64,000 bases of DNA from a virus, in IMG/VR virus record IMGVR_UViG_3300032050_000009, positions 62,001-126,000 of that record. One strand, 5' to 3'. Position 1 is the first letter of the stretch; each line of letters opens with the position of its first letter. The position numbers and the translations under genes were made by a program. Shown here one piece after another: positions 45,001-52,244 of the stretch. The notes under the pieces were generated by a model, which made no database searches, was not told where the DNA came from, and saw only the letters and a list, made by a program, of their open reading frames with translations.

Positions 45001-46206
45001 ATTAGACAACCAACCGCGTCTTTACCGAAAGTTGACCAATTTGTCCAAACGATAAGAACAAATCTTTTAAAAATAATAAAGGATAAGTTAAAAGTTGAAT
45101 CAAGTTCAAATACACCTCAAGTTGCGCAATCAACACAAAATGTAACAAATACAAACGCAGCCGCAGGAACATCAAATAGTGTGACTTCTCCGACTCTAAC
45201 CACCGGACCAACCTCGAATACAACAACTAATTCAATTGACCAATTAAGATTATTGAATTATGAATTGAATAATAGTCCCGCAAGTACAAAATCTGCTAAT
45301 CAAGAATGTGTATCTAATTCAGACTACGCATCTTACACTAAAGCTGAAATTGTTAAAAAAGAATTTAACTTAACTCAAATGTATGAAATTGTTAATTCTG
45401 TTTTAAATTTAAATGGAGGTGCAAACATTAAGTTAGCCCATACAATTTATGCATTTATTTGGTTAAATTCAAATGGTTCGGCAGCGGGTTTTTCGTCAAA
45501 CAATTTCAATTTTGGGGGGATTGACTTAACAAGTTCATGGGGACAATCAGGAGAGTCAAACTTCTTAAAAGAATATTTTTGTTCTACCGACAATGTACCA
45601 TATGCATCTTTCCAAAATACTGATAAGTTTGTTACATTTTTATCTAATAGGTGGAGAAGTAGAGTTGCGACAATTAGTGAGGACAATTATAAAGAAATAA
45701 CTAAATTTATTATTTTAAATTCTAAACAAAATATTAAACCTGAAACCATATATGAAGACATGGATATTGTTGATTTAGGAAATATTGAAAGTCAAGTTCA
45801 ATCTGCGATTTTTGCATACGACCAAGTTAATAGACAATCTGCAACTTCGACAGAACCAACACAGTTATTAAGTATAACAAGAACCTCAGTAGGTGACCCC
45901 AAATTTGTTGTGACAGTTAATAACACAAATAATGAAAAATGGGTTATGATAGTTGCGGAGTATAAAGTGACTTCACCATCTGAATGTTCACAAACTGATT
46001 ATCAATATAATATATCAAACTTGATTTCTAGTGACAAACAAAGTTTATCAATATCTTTAGAGGACATTCAATTAGATTCGGATTGTTCAGACACTCCAGT
46101 AGAATCTGTGAAATTTAGAGTAACTTTGAACCCTGTATTGTCCGATGGAGTAACGCTTGATAATAGTAGAAGTCAAACTGTACAATATATTAGTGGAAAT
46201 TTCTAA
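39070..46206 (+). CDS. Giant baseplate hub-like protein (2378 aa)
   Basis: The largest complete gene here. Residues ~130-240 (ITSISIQQNTSFTPVITIEL, PIFYLTIKGYYGKAVRLPLM, GNFHITLSMITYKYNVLNE) look like the first beta domain of gp27/VgrG-type hub proteins. Residues ~1920-1985 (MMGNAMIQPSMYFNLRYVPM, YMILDVTHNIVPG, TTITGIRQP) match the closing hub domain. Between them is a huge insertion, largely helical and charged with several beta blocks. Near residue 2110-2220 is a lysozyme-like segment (IKLAHTIYAFIWLNSNG, NNFNFGGIDL, FVTFLSNRW) without the expected catalytic Glu. An Ig-like domain ends the protein. So it may merge hub and cell-wall-facing modules. Family assignment is tentative. Confidence 0.6.
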   Translation: MADNSENILVEFDYNNITIIDPNKVIDENGNAKERYVSQEDLVMYANLECKPIPRTKLAVGSNNDDIIRNTSIASINFLKPGGKRILENDYTDNLTGQENLKSENKINSKDEEYYAKQTNLSGGNNGTVDSGLLGITSISIQQNTSFTPVITIELEDVKGRALFESGNNSPYAAFFNMPYPIFYLTIKGYYGKAVRLPLMLQSFNSRYNTSSGNFHITLSMITYKYNVLNEVTMAAAIATPQMYQKNIDIKGVEGGPSQFANITSVSVSLGKQKMHEMYSEYKTKGLIPDDFPEITILQMYYRLENFIKNTLESYIQQNLDPLNNVQEYEKKLREYQGNIATYQKSWKDKYMDNENFYVSNLSGEKLYSFKKEFDEQSKREVALAELKKYITEYNEILNKNETVGTNGSYEINGNLEKCAIPNNITFDIFLEIIDKPEDVNLQKTLNQRSSKKKFTNDEISKLQAELNTNMTFNSGKIIMKDGGIVPEYTYYKFGDLNEEQSPVPLFRTFLGEINRMFKDVKSYREKIQDALTKALTEKIQSKDNGIGFVPTIRNVLSVIFANGEAFLRIMDDVHAKAWEVRDDTDRKKAILDPSVSNANPDNLSSGDNTNLPIYPWPQYIVETAGENGQEKYIVAYPGDPKYSNLTNATSYEKWPEVEFVEEFINAFVNRNPEIDNPEPVSNEQTDINRLSFNAIEFPVENIVYGNKEEVKFFFEIYERLFYTIYYSRLSRAESSIQEKDLVSSIIADAEKTNLLYALGTDNPFLIEKFKQYGINSANFETTLRHISNGGTGQSWQNFIRGIFNTSYIRNTVQNSQFEFLNLDKILETKSNPLLSLDREDDFLNYITGSSSSNSYDYSDIYPLTNLSWCKDKLANGQSISDNKSAFNTTKILTYNKSNKTITNFPYNLSTLEKRPITNFIYENTVVPTADTTTNLVDFYNERVRSEQLVTEGDLIYYNYSGQVGFYQTTSMLNTPFYVNSIQQAVEKFRNYDDYPYTVPAYLFLNSLPLSTLREKYKTYKTSDSNITVEDLDYILASLKKFGAIHKVPYAWILKIGSIYHRYKKYVEDNIDILDDCWQNFKQVENFDPITNVPTRNYGLIINGANIDIVLEKDTIIGTETSTLINTGFYPKLINDFNVFYQGYMIYSTFTDTDIQNGFDSGVTLNYVSEAIIDEPEGFDDANPMRDLRVIPWSVNVDNIIKTFTYPIPSQGSLLNQTFNECFIKEGNIDKLKLEVKGNQAMYDGSIRNFWAAPHYGYFDLSKIKKPEYDEYIKIIFTESDVSSQENFGLHNPIVGYSKISEIFSAFDTEILNKFEEEFLNFSKSVYDYDLKNLSETLTKTEKSFKNFQFLMREMMKVPKQSTTGATGTEAVSRTQEIQCQTINSYIKEFLNFDYVFKYGNPSSFDKKLFYSFSNKFIEDPYTWEKYTEATPDALPVQGGSVTLTTSQTNFPEEWKTLRIYVGFSDIPELTYKDSGSFITDFFIDLNVGFNVQNIKNFAPIIKIYATQKLTQTQPQTSVSPLPIPPVLPTQQFVGLIIEIFTLNDGSTVTIYKQNENKFSLFRNFSQEIKFVGEQVGISGETNLNLAKIAITEIYGFYSQSPLDPQYIAAVTTPPEPQFPLVPSSTNNWGKVTFINNMDNYLSAVDRFQGTIVDNLMITLRSKLPLITVENSKGVRKDLDGSQTKLELWESFKATNDKWISGGDFKNKTIFEDLLLLDRASRNIGDTVIADIFHLKNFIMDASPKMSVLSFAQSVLLRNNFMVMNIPSYVNFYNVQDAVKNPKPRPEGTLEFANTLFGTFLNVDYRDSSSKMVCFFISKPSEHLAINKNVDYRFKDDAFDLRKTSNPLVENQVGKTDWDKSNKVVGFNVDIGTQNQQIFQSFDVSQEAGTSTAESLEVINQMANQSGNRGGATQNLSLYNIYKNRSYKCKIMMMGNAMIQPSMYFNLRYVPMFSGPYMILDVTHNIVPGMFHTTITGIRQPTASLPKVDQFVQTIRTNLLKIIKDKLKVESSSNTPQVAQSTQNVTNTNAAAGTSNSVTSPTLTTGPTSNTTTNSIDQLRLLNYELNNSPASTKSANQECVSNSDYASYTKAEIVKKEFNLTQMYEIVNSVLNLNGGANIKLAHTIYAFIWLNSNGSAAGFSSNNFNFGGIDLTSSWGQSGESNFLKEYFCSTDNVPYASFQNTDKFVTFLSNRWRSRVATISEDNYKEITKFIILNSKQNIKPETIYEDMDIVDLGNIESQVQSAIFAYDQVNRQSATSTEPTQLLSITRTSVGDPKFVVTVNNTNNEKWVMIVAEYKVTSPSECSQTDYQYNISNLISSDKQSLSISLEDIQLDSDCSDTPVESVKFRVTLNPVLSDGVTLDNSRSQTVQYISGNF

Positions 46207-46214
46207 AATAAAAG

Positions 46215-46222
46215 ATATTTAT
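46215..46222 (+). promoter_or_regulatory. Late-promoter-like octamer ATATTTAT
   Basis: Followed by AAATAAAA and ending 12 bases before the ATG at 46235. Almost identical in context to the copy at 12246. Confidence 0.5.
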
Positions 46223-46234
46223 AAATAAAAACTT

Positions 46235-46459
46235 ATGGGTACTAAAGAGATATTAGATAGTTATTTGGGTAAGAACACTCGAATAACAGAAAGAGATAAC
46301 GGTAACGGTTATAAAGAAGTTTGTGATTTAGATACGGGTGAGTGTTATACTCTTAGAATTAAAGATGGTTTAATTGAGAGAGTTGATAACACTATGAATA
46401 CCAATAAAAAAATTCAGGTTGAAACTTTACATGGAGTTAAACAACTTTTAAACGGTTAA
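46235..46459 (+). CDS. Hypothetical protein (74 aa)
   Basis: 74 residues starting MGTKEILDSYLGKNTRITER. The middle (YKEVCDLDTGECYTLRIKDG) is a two-stranded beta hairpin with two Cys, and the end (VETLHGVKQLLNG) a short helix. No family is recognised. A late-promoter-like octamer lies 12 bases upstream, so it is probably a late, possibly virion or assembly, gene; it is followed 3 bases later by the Pro-rich gene. Confidence 0.6.
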   Translation: MGTKEILDSYLGKNTRITERDNGNGYKEVCDLDTGECYTLRIKDGLIERVDNTMNTNKKIQVETLHGVKQLLNG

Positions 46460-46462
46460 AAA

Positions 46463-47119
46463 ATGGGAATAGATACTAAAATATTAAACGAATTAAAAAG
46501 ATATAACGATATCAATCGATATATAACTGAACAAGACGTTCCACCTCCACCTCCTGGAGAAGAAGCAGTTCCACCACCAGCACCCGCCGACCCAGGCGCG
46601 GTCCCACCACCTCCTGGTGCTCCGGCCCCTGAAGCGGCGGTACCACAACCTGTTGATGTTGCAACAGACCCTGATGTTGAAAAAATTGGGGACGAGGAAG
46701 GAAAAGAATCTAAAGGTGAAGAGTTAGAAATAACTGACTTAGTTAAGTCACAAAAAAATATTGAAACAAAACAAGAAGAATACTTTGATAACTTATTTAA
46801 ACATTTAGAAGAGTTGGAAAGTAAATTGTCTAATATGGACTCTATAGTTACCAAATTGAATGATTTGGAGGCTAAAGTTGAAAAATATAGAACAAAAACT
46901 CCGGAGGAAAAACTTGAATTACGTAGTTTAGATTCAGGACCGTTTAATCAGAAACTTAGTGATTTTTTTGAAGATAAAGAGATTGATATGGAAAAAACGG
47001 GAAAGAATGATTATGTTTTAACTCAGGATGATGTTGAAGGTTATTCACCTATAGACATCAAAAAAAGTTTTAGAGATTTTGGAGATGAGGAATCGGGAGA
47101 CTTCACCGAGGTAAGATAA
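46463..47119 (+). CDS. Acidic Pro-rich/coiled-coil protein (218 aa), probable late structural or assembly factor
   Basis: 218 residues in three zones. Residues 1-24 are a basic helix (KILNELKRYNDINRYI). Residues ~25-70 are a proline/alanine-rich linker (PPPPPGEEAVPPPAPADPG). Residues ~70-165 are acidic helix with coiled-coil heptads (IETKQEEYFDNLFKHLEELE, MDSIVTKLNDLEAKVEKYR). The end has a short acidic domain (SDFFEDKEIDMEK, YSPIDIKKSFRDFGDEE). Such architecture fits scaffold, capsid-core or tethering proteins. It shares a probable operon with the 74-aa gene and ends in a strong terminator. No homologue is recognised. Confidence 0.6.
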   Translation: MGIDTKILNELKRYNDINRYITEQDVPPPPPGEEAVPPPAPADPGAVPPPPGAPAPEAAVPQPVDVATDPDVEKIGDEEGKESKGEELEITDLVKSQKNIETKQEEYFDNLFKHLEELESKLSNMDSIVTKLNDLEAKVEKYRTKTPEEKLELRSLDSGPFNQKLSDFFEDKEIDMEKTGKNDYVLTQDDVEGYSPIDIKKSFRDFGDEESGDFTEVR

Positions 47120-47120
47120 T

Positions 47121-47145
47121 AAAAGGGGTCATTTGACCCCTTTTT
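47121..47145 (+). terminator. Intrinsic terminator after the Pro-rich gene
   Basis: A perfect 10-bp stem of AAAAGGGGTC (47121-47130) and GACCCCTTTT (47135-47144), ATTT loop, ending in a T run. It separates late genes from the replication block. Confidence 0.88.
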
Positions 47146-47148
47146 AAT

Positions 47149-47177
47149 TTGACAAAACAAAGGCTGACACTTATTAT
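47149..47177 (+). promoter_or_regulatory. Near-consensus sigma70-like promoter of the SSB gene
   Basis: TTGACA (47149-47154), a 17-base spacer and TATTAT (47172-47177), close to the ideal -35/-10 pair, 27 bases before the ATG at 47205. No late-type octamer occurs here, as suits an early or middle gene. Confidence 0.6.
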
Positions 47178-47204
47178 TAATAAACAATTTTAAATTTAAT
47201 TATT

Positions 47205-48056
47205 ATGGCGACAAACAATTCTTTAGATGCGATTCTTTCGCAGTACGAAAATTCAAAACAAGGCGGTTCATCTAACGCCTCAAAAATGTCTCAAGATGAA
47301 AGAATGAAAAAGTATTTCGCGGCTATCCTCAAGGATAACGAGAAACAAGGTCAAAAACGACTACGAATACTCCCAACAAAAGACGGAAGTTCACCATTCA
47401 AAGAGGTATGGTTCCACGAAGTTCAAGTTGATGGAAAATGGCAGAAGTTTTTTGACCCAGGTAAAAATGACAACGAGCGTTCTCCATTGTCTGAAGTTTA
47501 CGAAGAACTTATGTCAACAGGAAAAGAGTCTGATAAGGAACTTGCAAAACAGTACAAACCACGTAAATTCTATATTGTTAAGGTTATTGACCGTGACAAC
47601 GAACAAGACGGAGTTAAGTTTTGGCGTTTCAAGCATAACTATAAGAACGAAGGTATCTTGGATAAAATCATCCCAATTTTCCGTCAAAAAGGAGATATCA
47701 CTGACCCTGAAAATGGTAGAGATATCATTCTTGAATTGACAAAGGCTAAGACCCCAAAAGGAGCTACTTATACTGTCATTCAGACAATTATGCACGATGA
47801 CCCATCTCCTCTACATGAGGATAAGGAGACAAAAGAAACTTGGGTTAATGATGAATTGACTTGGGGTGATGTATATTCTAAGAAGCCGGCCGAGTATCTC
47901 GAAGCTATTGCTCGTGGCGAAGTTCCACGTTGGGATTCTGACGCTGGTAAGTATATCTACGGAAGTGAAATTGAGGAAACGGTATCTATGGGTGGTAAGA
48001 AATCAGTCGTTGACCCACAGTCAGACGATGAACCATCAGACGACCTTCCTTTCTAA
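47205..48056 (+). CDS. gp32: Single-stranded DNA-binding protein (T4 gp32-like)
   Basis: 283 residues, close to T4 gp32 (301). N-terminal basic cooperativity region: KMSQDERMKKYFAAILKD. OB-fold core: KRLRILPTKDGSSPFKEVWF, KFYIVKVIDRD, KFWRFKHNYKNEGILDKIIP. There is an acidic C-terminal tail (QSDDEPSDDLPF) of the kind that docks partner proteins, here ending like bacterial SSB. Unlike T4 gp32 the protein has no cysteine at all, so the zinc site is lost. It coats single-stranded DNA for the polymerase, UvsX and helicase encoded nearby. It has its own promoter and terminator, matching its high-level need. Confidence 0.88.
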   Translation: MATNNSLDAILSQYENSKQGGSSNASKMSQDERMKKYFAAILKDNEKQGQKRLRILPTKDGSSPFKEVWFHEVQVDGKWQKFFDPGKNDNERSPLSEVYEELMSTGKESDKELAKQYKPRKFYIVKVIDRDNEQDGVKFWRFKHNYKNEGILDKIIPIFRQKGDITDPENGRDIILELTKAKTPKGATYTVIQTIMHDDPSPLHEDKETKETWVNDELTWGDVYSKKPAEYLEAIARGEVPRWDSDAGKYIYGSEIEETVSMGGKKSVVDPQSDDEPSDDLPF

Positions 48057-48071
48057 TAAAAAATGTTAAAC

Positions 48072-48101
48072 AAACTACCCCTGAAATATGGGGTGGTTTT
48101 T
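48072..48101 (+). terminator. Intrinsic terminator after the SSB gene
   Basis: A 10-bp stem (48072-48081 with 48090-48099, one G-T wobble), 8-base loop, T-tail. Probably partial termination, leaving a graded read-through into the downstream recombination genes. Confidence 0.8.
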
Positions 48102-48115
48102 AATACCTTAAAAAA

Positions 48116-48340
48116 ATGACAACTCAAGAAAAAATTACGCAAAAATTGTATGAGGCGTTGACAAACAAGTACTCCGCCCAAATTTCAGAAGCTGAAGCAA
48201 CATTAATGGTCTATTTCAATAATCCTGTTGGTATCGGAGAACATCCTCAACATTTGGAAGAGATGGATAAATTTGTTGACCAATTGGCAAGTGCAAAAGA
48301 TAAGCTAGACGCTTTACAACAATTCAAGAAATATAGTTAA
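48116..48340 (+). CDS. Hypothetical protein between SSB and UvsX (74 aa)
   Basis: 74 residues, wholly helical by composition: MTTQEKITQKLYEALTNKYS and EMDKFVDQLASAKDKLDALQ, with a short loop PVGIGEHPQH. No family is recognised. It starts 15 bases after the SSB terminator and ends two bases before UvsX, so it is in the recombination/replication operon and could be a small partner of SSB, UvsX or the polymerase (inference). Confidence 0.65.
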   Translation: MTTQEKITQKLYEALTNKYSAQISEAEATLMVYFNNPVGIGEHPQHLEEMDKFVDQLASAKDKLDALQQFKKYS

Positions 48341-48341
48341 T

Positions 48342-49352
48342 ATGGCAATTAAGAAAAAAGAATTAGGTTTAGATTCAATCAAATCTAAGTTCTCTACTTC
48401 GGCAAAATATAAACCTCAAAGATATTTTGACTTGGGTACAGAATTTTTGGATGCGGTTGGAATACCAGGGCCGGCGATTGGACACATCAATATGTTCTTG
48501 GGTCACTCTGATACGGGTAAAACCACTGCACTTGTAAAGGCGGCGGTCGATGCTCAGAAAAAAGGAATCCTACCTGTATTCATTATCACCGAACAAAAGT
48601 GGTCATTTGAACACGCTCGTATTATGGGGTTCCAATGTGAGGAGGTTGTGGATGAATCAACAGGTGAGATTGATTGGGATGGTTTTTATCTATTCAACAA
48701 TAATTTTGATTACATCGAACAAATTACCGAGTATATCAACAACTTGTTGGATGCCCAAGAAAAAGGTGAATTGGATTATAGTTTGCTTTTCCTTTGGGAC
48801 TCAGTTGGTTCAGTTCCTTGTAAGATGACTTTTGAAGGTAAAGGTGGTAAACAACACAATGCTTCAGTTCTTGCTGACAAGATTGGTATGGGTATTAACC
48901 AAAGAATTTCAGGTAGTCGTAAAGCTGATTCAAAGTTTGAAAACACACTTGTAATTGTTAATCAACCTTGGGTTGAACTTCCTGATAATCCATTTGGTCA
49001 ACCAAAAATTAAGGCAAAAGGTGGTGAAGCAATTTGGTTAAACTCATCTTTGGTATTTTTGTTTGGTAATCAAAAAGGTGCTGGTACTACAAAAATTACC
49101 GCCACAAAAGATAAGAGAACTGTTAAATTTGCAGTTCGTACCAAAGTATCTGTACTTAAAAATCATATCAATGGATTAGGTTATGAGGATGGTAAAATTA
49201 TAGTAACACCACACGGATTTATGGCTGGTAAAGAACCGGCAGAAGAAAAGGCATCTATCGAAAGTTACAAAAAAGAACACGCTGAATATTGGAAAGATAT
49301 TTTGGGTGTATCTGATTTGGATTTTGATTTGAAAGAAGAAGTCGAACCTTAA
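48342..49352 (+). CDS. uvsX: UvsX RecA-like recombinase
   Basis: 336 residues. Walker A is GHSDTGKTTAL (G54-K60), the Walker B strand is YSLLFLWDSVGSV, and TLVIVNQPWVEL and AKGGEAIWLNSSLVFLFGNQ match the L1/L2 DNA-binding region of UvsX. A catalytic Glu follows in IITEQKWSFEHARI. It forms filaments on ssDNA for strand exchange and recombination-primed replication, with gp32-type SSB displaced by a mediator (not seen here). Somewhat shorter than T4 UvsX (391), missing part of the N-terminal domain. Starts two bases after the previous stop. Confidence 0.93.
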   Translation: MAIKKKELGLDSIKSKFSTSAKYKPQRYFDLGTEFLDAVGIPGPAIGHINMFLGHSDTGKTTALVKAAVDAQKKGILPVFIITEQKWSFEHARIMGFQCEEVVDESTGEIDWDGFYLFNNNFDYIEQITEYINNLLDAQEKGELDYSLLFLWDSVGSVPCKMTFEGKGGKQHNASVLADKIGMGINQRISGSRKADSKFENTLVIVNQPWVELPDNPFGQPKIKAKGGEAIWLNSSLVFLFGNQKGAGTTKITATKDKRTVKFAVRTKVSVLKNHINGLGYEDGKIIVTPHGFMAGKEPAEEKASIESYKKEHAEYWKDILGVSDLDFDLKEEVEP

Positions 49353-49363
49353 TTAAATAAAAG

Positions 49364-50368
49364 GTGACCAAAACATTATTAATTGACGGAAACAATTTAT
49401 TAAAAATTGGATTTCATGGTGTGAAAGATTTCTTTCACGAAGGTAAACACGTTGGGGGTATTTGGCATTTTCTAAATACTACCCGACGTTTTATTGAAGA
49501 AGAAAACTTTGATAAAGTAGTCGTATTCTGGGATGGTGAAGGGAGTTCTCTCACAAGAAAAATAATATACCCCCAATACAAGGAGAACAGAAAACCTGGT
49601 TATGACTTTAAAGAGGAGTCGTTTTACCAACAAAAACATAGAGTAAAACAATATCTTGAAGAGATGTTTGTTCGTCAGGTTGATATTAACAACAATGAGG
49701 CTGATGACCTTATTGCTTATTATTGTCAGATTGCAAATGATGAGATTATAACCATTTTCTCGAGTGATAAAGACCTAACACAGCTTATATCACAAAACGT
49801 GTCTATATACTCACCCAGTAAAAGATTAACCTATAAAAAAGGTGATTTTATCAAACTACACGAGGTTGAGATACCCCACTATAATGTAAAAACATATAAA
49901 ATATTGTCAGGTGATAAGTCTGATAATATTGATGGTATCTATTATTTGGGTGAAAAAACTTTAGTCAAATTATTTCCTGAGATACTTGACCATGAGGTTT
50001 CTTTTAACGATATTTTAACAAGAGCCGAGGTATTACTTACTGAGGACAAAAAAAACAAAATATTACAAAACTTACTTTCAGGTAAAACAAAATCAGGTAT
50101 CTATGGAAATGAATTTTTTGAGATTAACAACAAAATCGTGGATTTGTCTAATCCGTTAATCACAGAGGAAGGTAAGGAAATAGTCAAATTATATTATAGT
50201 GAAACATTAGACCCCGAGGGGAGAGGGTATAGAAACCTAATCCGTATGATGATGGAGGATGGGTTCTTCAAATTTCTCCCAAAACATGACGAGGCTTGGG
50301 TAAACTTTGTAAAACCGTTTATGAAATTAACAAGAAAAGAAAAAAAACAATTTAAAACCAAAAAGTAA
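49364..50368 (+). CDS. rnh: 5'-3' exonuclease/RNase H, FEN family (T4 rnh-like)
   Basis: 334 residues from a GTG start (AAGGTGACC), with only ~11 bases between this and UvsX. The metal-binding acidic set of FEN nucleases is present: D8 in LLIDGNNLL, D57 in FWDGEG, E112/D114/D115 in NNNEADDLIAYY, D135/D137 in SSDKDLTQ and D184/D187 in LSGDKSDNIDGI. The helix-hairpin-helix after that (YYLGEKTLVKLFPEI) is also standard. It removes RNA primers and flaps during lagging-strand replication. T4 Rnh is 305 residues. Confidence 0.9.
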   Translation: MTKTLLIDGNNLLKIGFHGVKDFFHEGKHVGGIWHFLNTTRRFIEEENFDKVVVFWDGEGSSLTRKIIYPQYKENRKPGYDFKEESFYQQKHRVKQYLEEMFVRQVDINNNEADDLIAYYCQIANDEIITIFSSDKDLTQLISQNVSIYSPSKRLTYKKGDFIKLHEVEIPHYNVKTYKILSGDKSDNIDGIYYLGEKTLVKLFPEILDHEVSFNDILTRAEVLLTEDKKNKILQNLLSGKTKSGIYGNEFFEINNKIVDLSNPLITEEGKEIVKLYYSETLDPEGRGYRNLIRMMMEDGFFKFLPKHDEAWVNFVKPFMKLTRKEKKQFKTKK

Positions 50369-50374
50369 TTTTTT

Positions 50375-50827
50375 ATGAAAGAGCAAGATTTAACAAAACT
50401 TGAGTTTTTGATGATGGTTAACGATAACATCATCGTTCAGAGGTATTTTAATGTTCGTGATTACAATCCCGAAGCAAAATACTCATCCGAACTTTATGAG
50501 TTTATTTTAGAATTTAAAAATACTCTCATGCATCGTTTGAAGATGAAAACTGTGGATTATATGCTTGAAAATTCTTATGAGATTCAGGGTAACCCATCTA
50601 TTTTGGATACGTCATATACCGACGGACCAGAACACTTTAACATCTTTATTAAACATGGGGACATGACAATTTGTCATCGTCAGATTGATGCTAAGATTTT
50701 CCCTCCTAAAATAAGATACACCGTAGATATCCGCCCTCATATAAAAAGTTTGCTTTCATCACTTACTGACATTTTTTCAGCGAAAAATTTAACTTTTGAA
50801 TTCGCGGGAATTAGTACTAAGCGATAA
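50375..50827 (+). CDS. Hypothetical protein in the replication operon (150 aa)
   Basis: 150 residues, mixed alpha/beta: KEQDLTKLEFLMMVNDNIIV, YSSELYEFILEFKNTLMHRL, then HFNIFIKHGDMTICHRQIDA and YTVDIRPHIKSLLSSL. I recognise no family. It lies between the FEN nuclease and the helicase, 6 bases from the former, so a helicase loader or primer-related role is conceivable; gp59-like identity is not supported by any visible motif. Its stop overlaps the first base of a late-promoter-like octamer. Confidence 0.65.
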   Translation: MKEQDLTKLEFLMMVNDNIIVQRYFNVRDYNPEAKYSSELYEFILEFKNTLMHRLKMKTVDYMLENSYEIQGNPSILDTSYTDGPEHFNIFIKHGDMTICHRQIDAKIFPPKIRYTVDIRPHIKSLLSSLTDIFSAKNLTFEFAGISTKR

Positions 50828-50834
50828 TATTTAT
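50827..50834 (+). promoter_or_regulatory. Late-promoter-like octamer ATATTTAT before the helicase gene
   Basis: Ends 22 bases before the ATG at 50857. Its presence before a replication gene means the motif is not strictly limited to structural genes. Confidence 0.4.
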
Positions 50835-50856
50835 CAAAAACGAACAAAAATTTACT

Positions 50857-52239
50857 ATGGCGTCAAACAAAAATTTCGATTATTTAGGGTCTTCTTTTCA
50901 AATACAATTATTGAATCAAATCATTATTGATAAAGAGTTCGGAAGGTCCATAATTGACGTTATAGAACAACAATATTTTGAAAATAAGTACTTCAAAATC
51001 ATCTTGCAAATGATTAAGGAGTACTATTCCAAATACGAACACGTACCTACTTTTGATACATTAGAGCAAATAACCAAGTCTGAACTACAACAAGAATTGG
51101 CCTCTAAAATTGTGTTGGACACTATCACAAAAATCAAAGACTCCCCAATTGAAGGCAGTGGTTTTATTCAAGAAAAGGCTCTCAAGTTTTGTAAACAACA
51201 AGAACTACAAAAAGCCATTACTAAAGCTCAAAAAGTTATTGATGGTGGTGAGTTTGAAAGTTATGACAAACTAGAAGAACTAGTTAGAGAAGCTCTACAA
51301 GTTGGAGAACGAGAAGATGGAATGGCCGATGTATTCTCTAATTTGGATGATGTACTTAACGAAGACTATCGTCACCCAATTCCGATGGGAATACCAGGTA
51401 TCGACAGATTGTTAAAAGGAGGTTTGGCAAAAGGAGAATTAGGAGTTATCTTAGCCCCCACGGGAGTAGGTAAATCTACATTCTTAACCAAAATTGCAAA
51501 TCACTCATTTAATTTGGGATACAATGTACTTCAAATATTCTTCGAGGATAACCCAAAAATTATTCAACGTAAACACATCACACTTTGGACAAAAGTCCAT
51601 CCCGATGAGTTATCAACTAAAAAAGATGAGGTGATGGATAAGGTTAGAGAGGTACAAAGTAAGATGGAAAACCGTCTTATTTTAAAGAAACTACCATCAG
51701 ATACTTTAACAATGCTTCAAATCAAAAATCAACTTCGCAAGATGATTGCTGATGGAGTTAAGTTAGATATGGTTGTATTAGACTATATTGACTGTATCGT
51801 TCCTGATAAAAATTTGGGTGATGAATGGAAGAGTGAAGGTTCGGTTATGAGAGGTTTCGAAGCAATGTGTCACGAGTTGAATCTGGTTGGGTGGACGGCA
51901 ACACAGGGTAACAGAAGTTCGATTTCATCAGAGGTCGTAACAACAGACCAAATGGGTGGGTCAATTAAGAAGGCTCAAGTTGGTCACGTTATTATATCTG
52001 TTGCGAAAACATTACAACAAAAAGAGATGAAACTGGCCACAATTGCAATAACCAAATCAAGAATTGGTGACGATGGTATTGTGTTTGAAAATTGTAAGTT
52101 CGATAACGGTATGTTAGAAATCGATACCGAAAGTTCGGTAACGTTCTTAGGACTTGAAGAACAGAAAGAAGAACAACAAAGACAACGAGTAAAAGATTTA
52201 CTCGAAAGAAGAAAACAAAGAGAACAACAAAATAATTAA
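50857..52239 (+). CDS. gp41: Replicative DNA helicase (DnaB/gp41-like)
   Basis: 460 residues, close to T4 gp41 (475). The N-terminal collar domain is helical ([20 protein letters not shown]). The RecA-like motor has Walker [14 protein letters not shown] (K206 lysine), Walker [11 protein letters not shown] and the arginine-finger-side [15 protein letters not shown] and TKSRIGDDG. The C-terminus is a Gln/Arg/Glu-rich helix likely to contact the primase. A separate primase (gp61) is not in the window. It unwinds the fork ahead of the family-B polymerase. Confidence 0.92.
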   Translation: MASNKNFDYLGSSFQIQLLNQIIIDKEFGRSIIDVIEQQYFENKYFKIILQMIKEYYSKYEHVPTFDTLEQITKSELQQELASKIVLDTITKIKDSPIEGSGFIQEKALKFCKQQELQKAITKAQKVIDGGEFESYDKLEELVREALQVGEREDGMADVFSNLDDVLNEDYRHPIPMGIPGIDRLLKGGLAKGELGVILAPTGVGKSTFLTKIANHSFNLGYNVLQIFFEDNPKIIQRKHITLWTKVHPDELSTKKDEVMDKVREVQSKMENRLILKKLPSDTLTMLQIKNQLRKMIADGVKLDMVVLDYIDCIVPDKNLGDEWKSEGSVMRGFEAMCHELNLVGWTATQGNRSSISSEVVTTDQMGGSIKKAQVGHVIISVAKTLQQKEMKLATIAITKSRIGDDGIVFENCKFDNGMLEIDTESSVTFLGLEEQKEEQQRQRVKDLLERRKQREQQNN

Positions 52240-52244
52240 TTAAT

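Noticed and set aside
46456-46854. Minus-strand ORF rich in Gly/Ala/Ser
   Set aside because: It is the complement of the Pro-rich region of the real 46463-47119 gene; low-complexity antisense frame with no supporting context.
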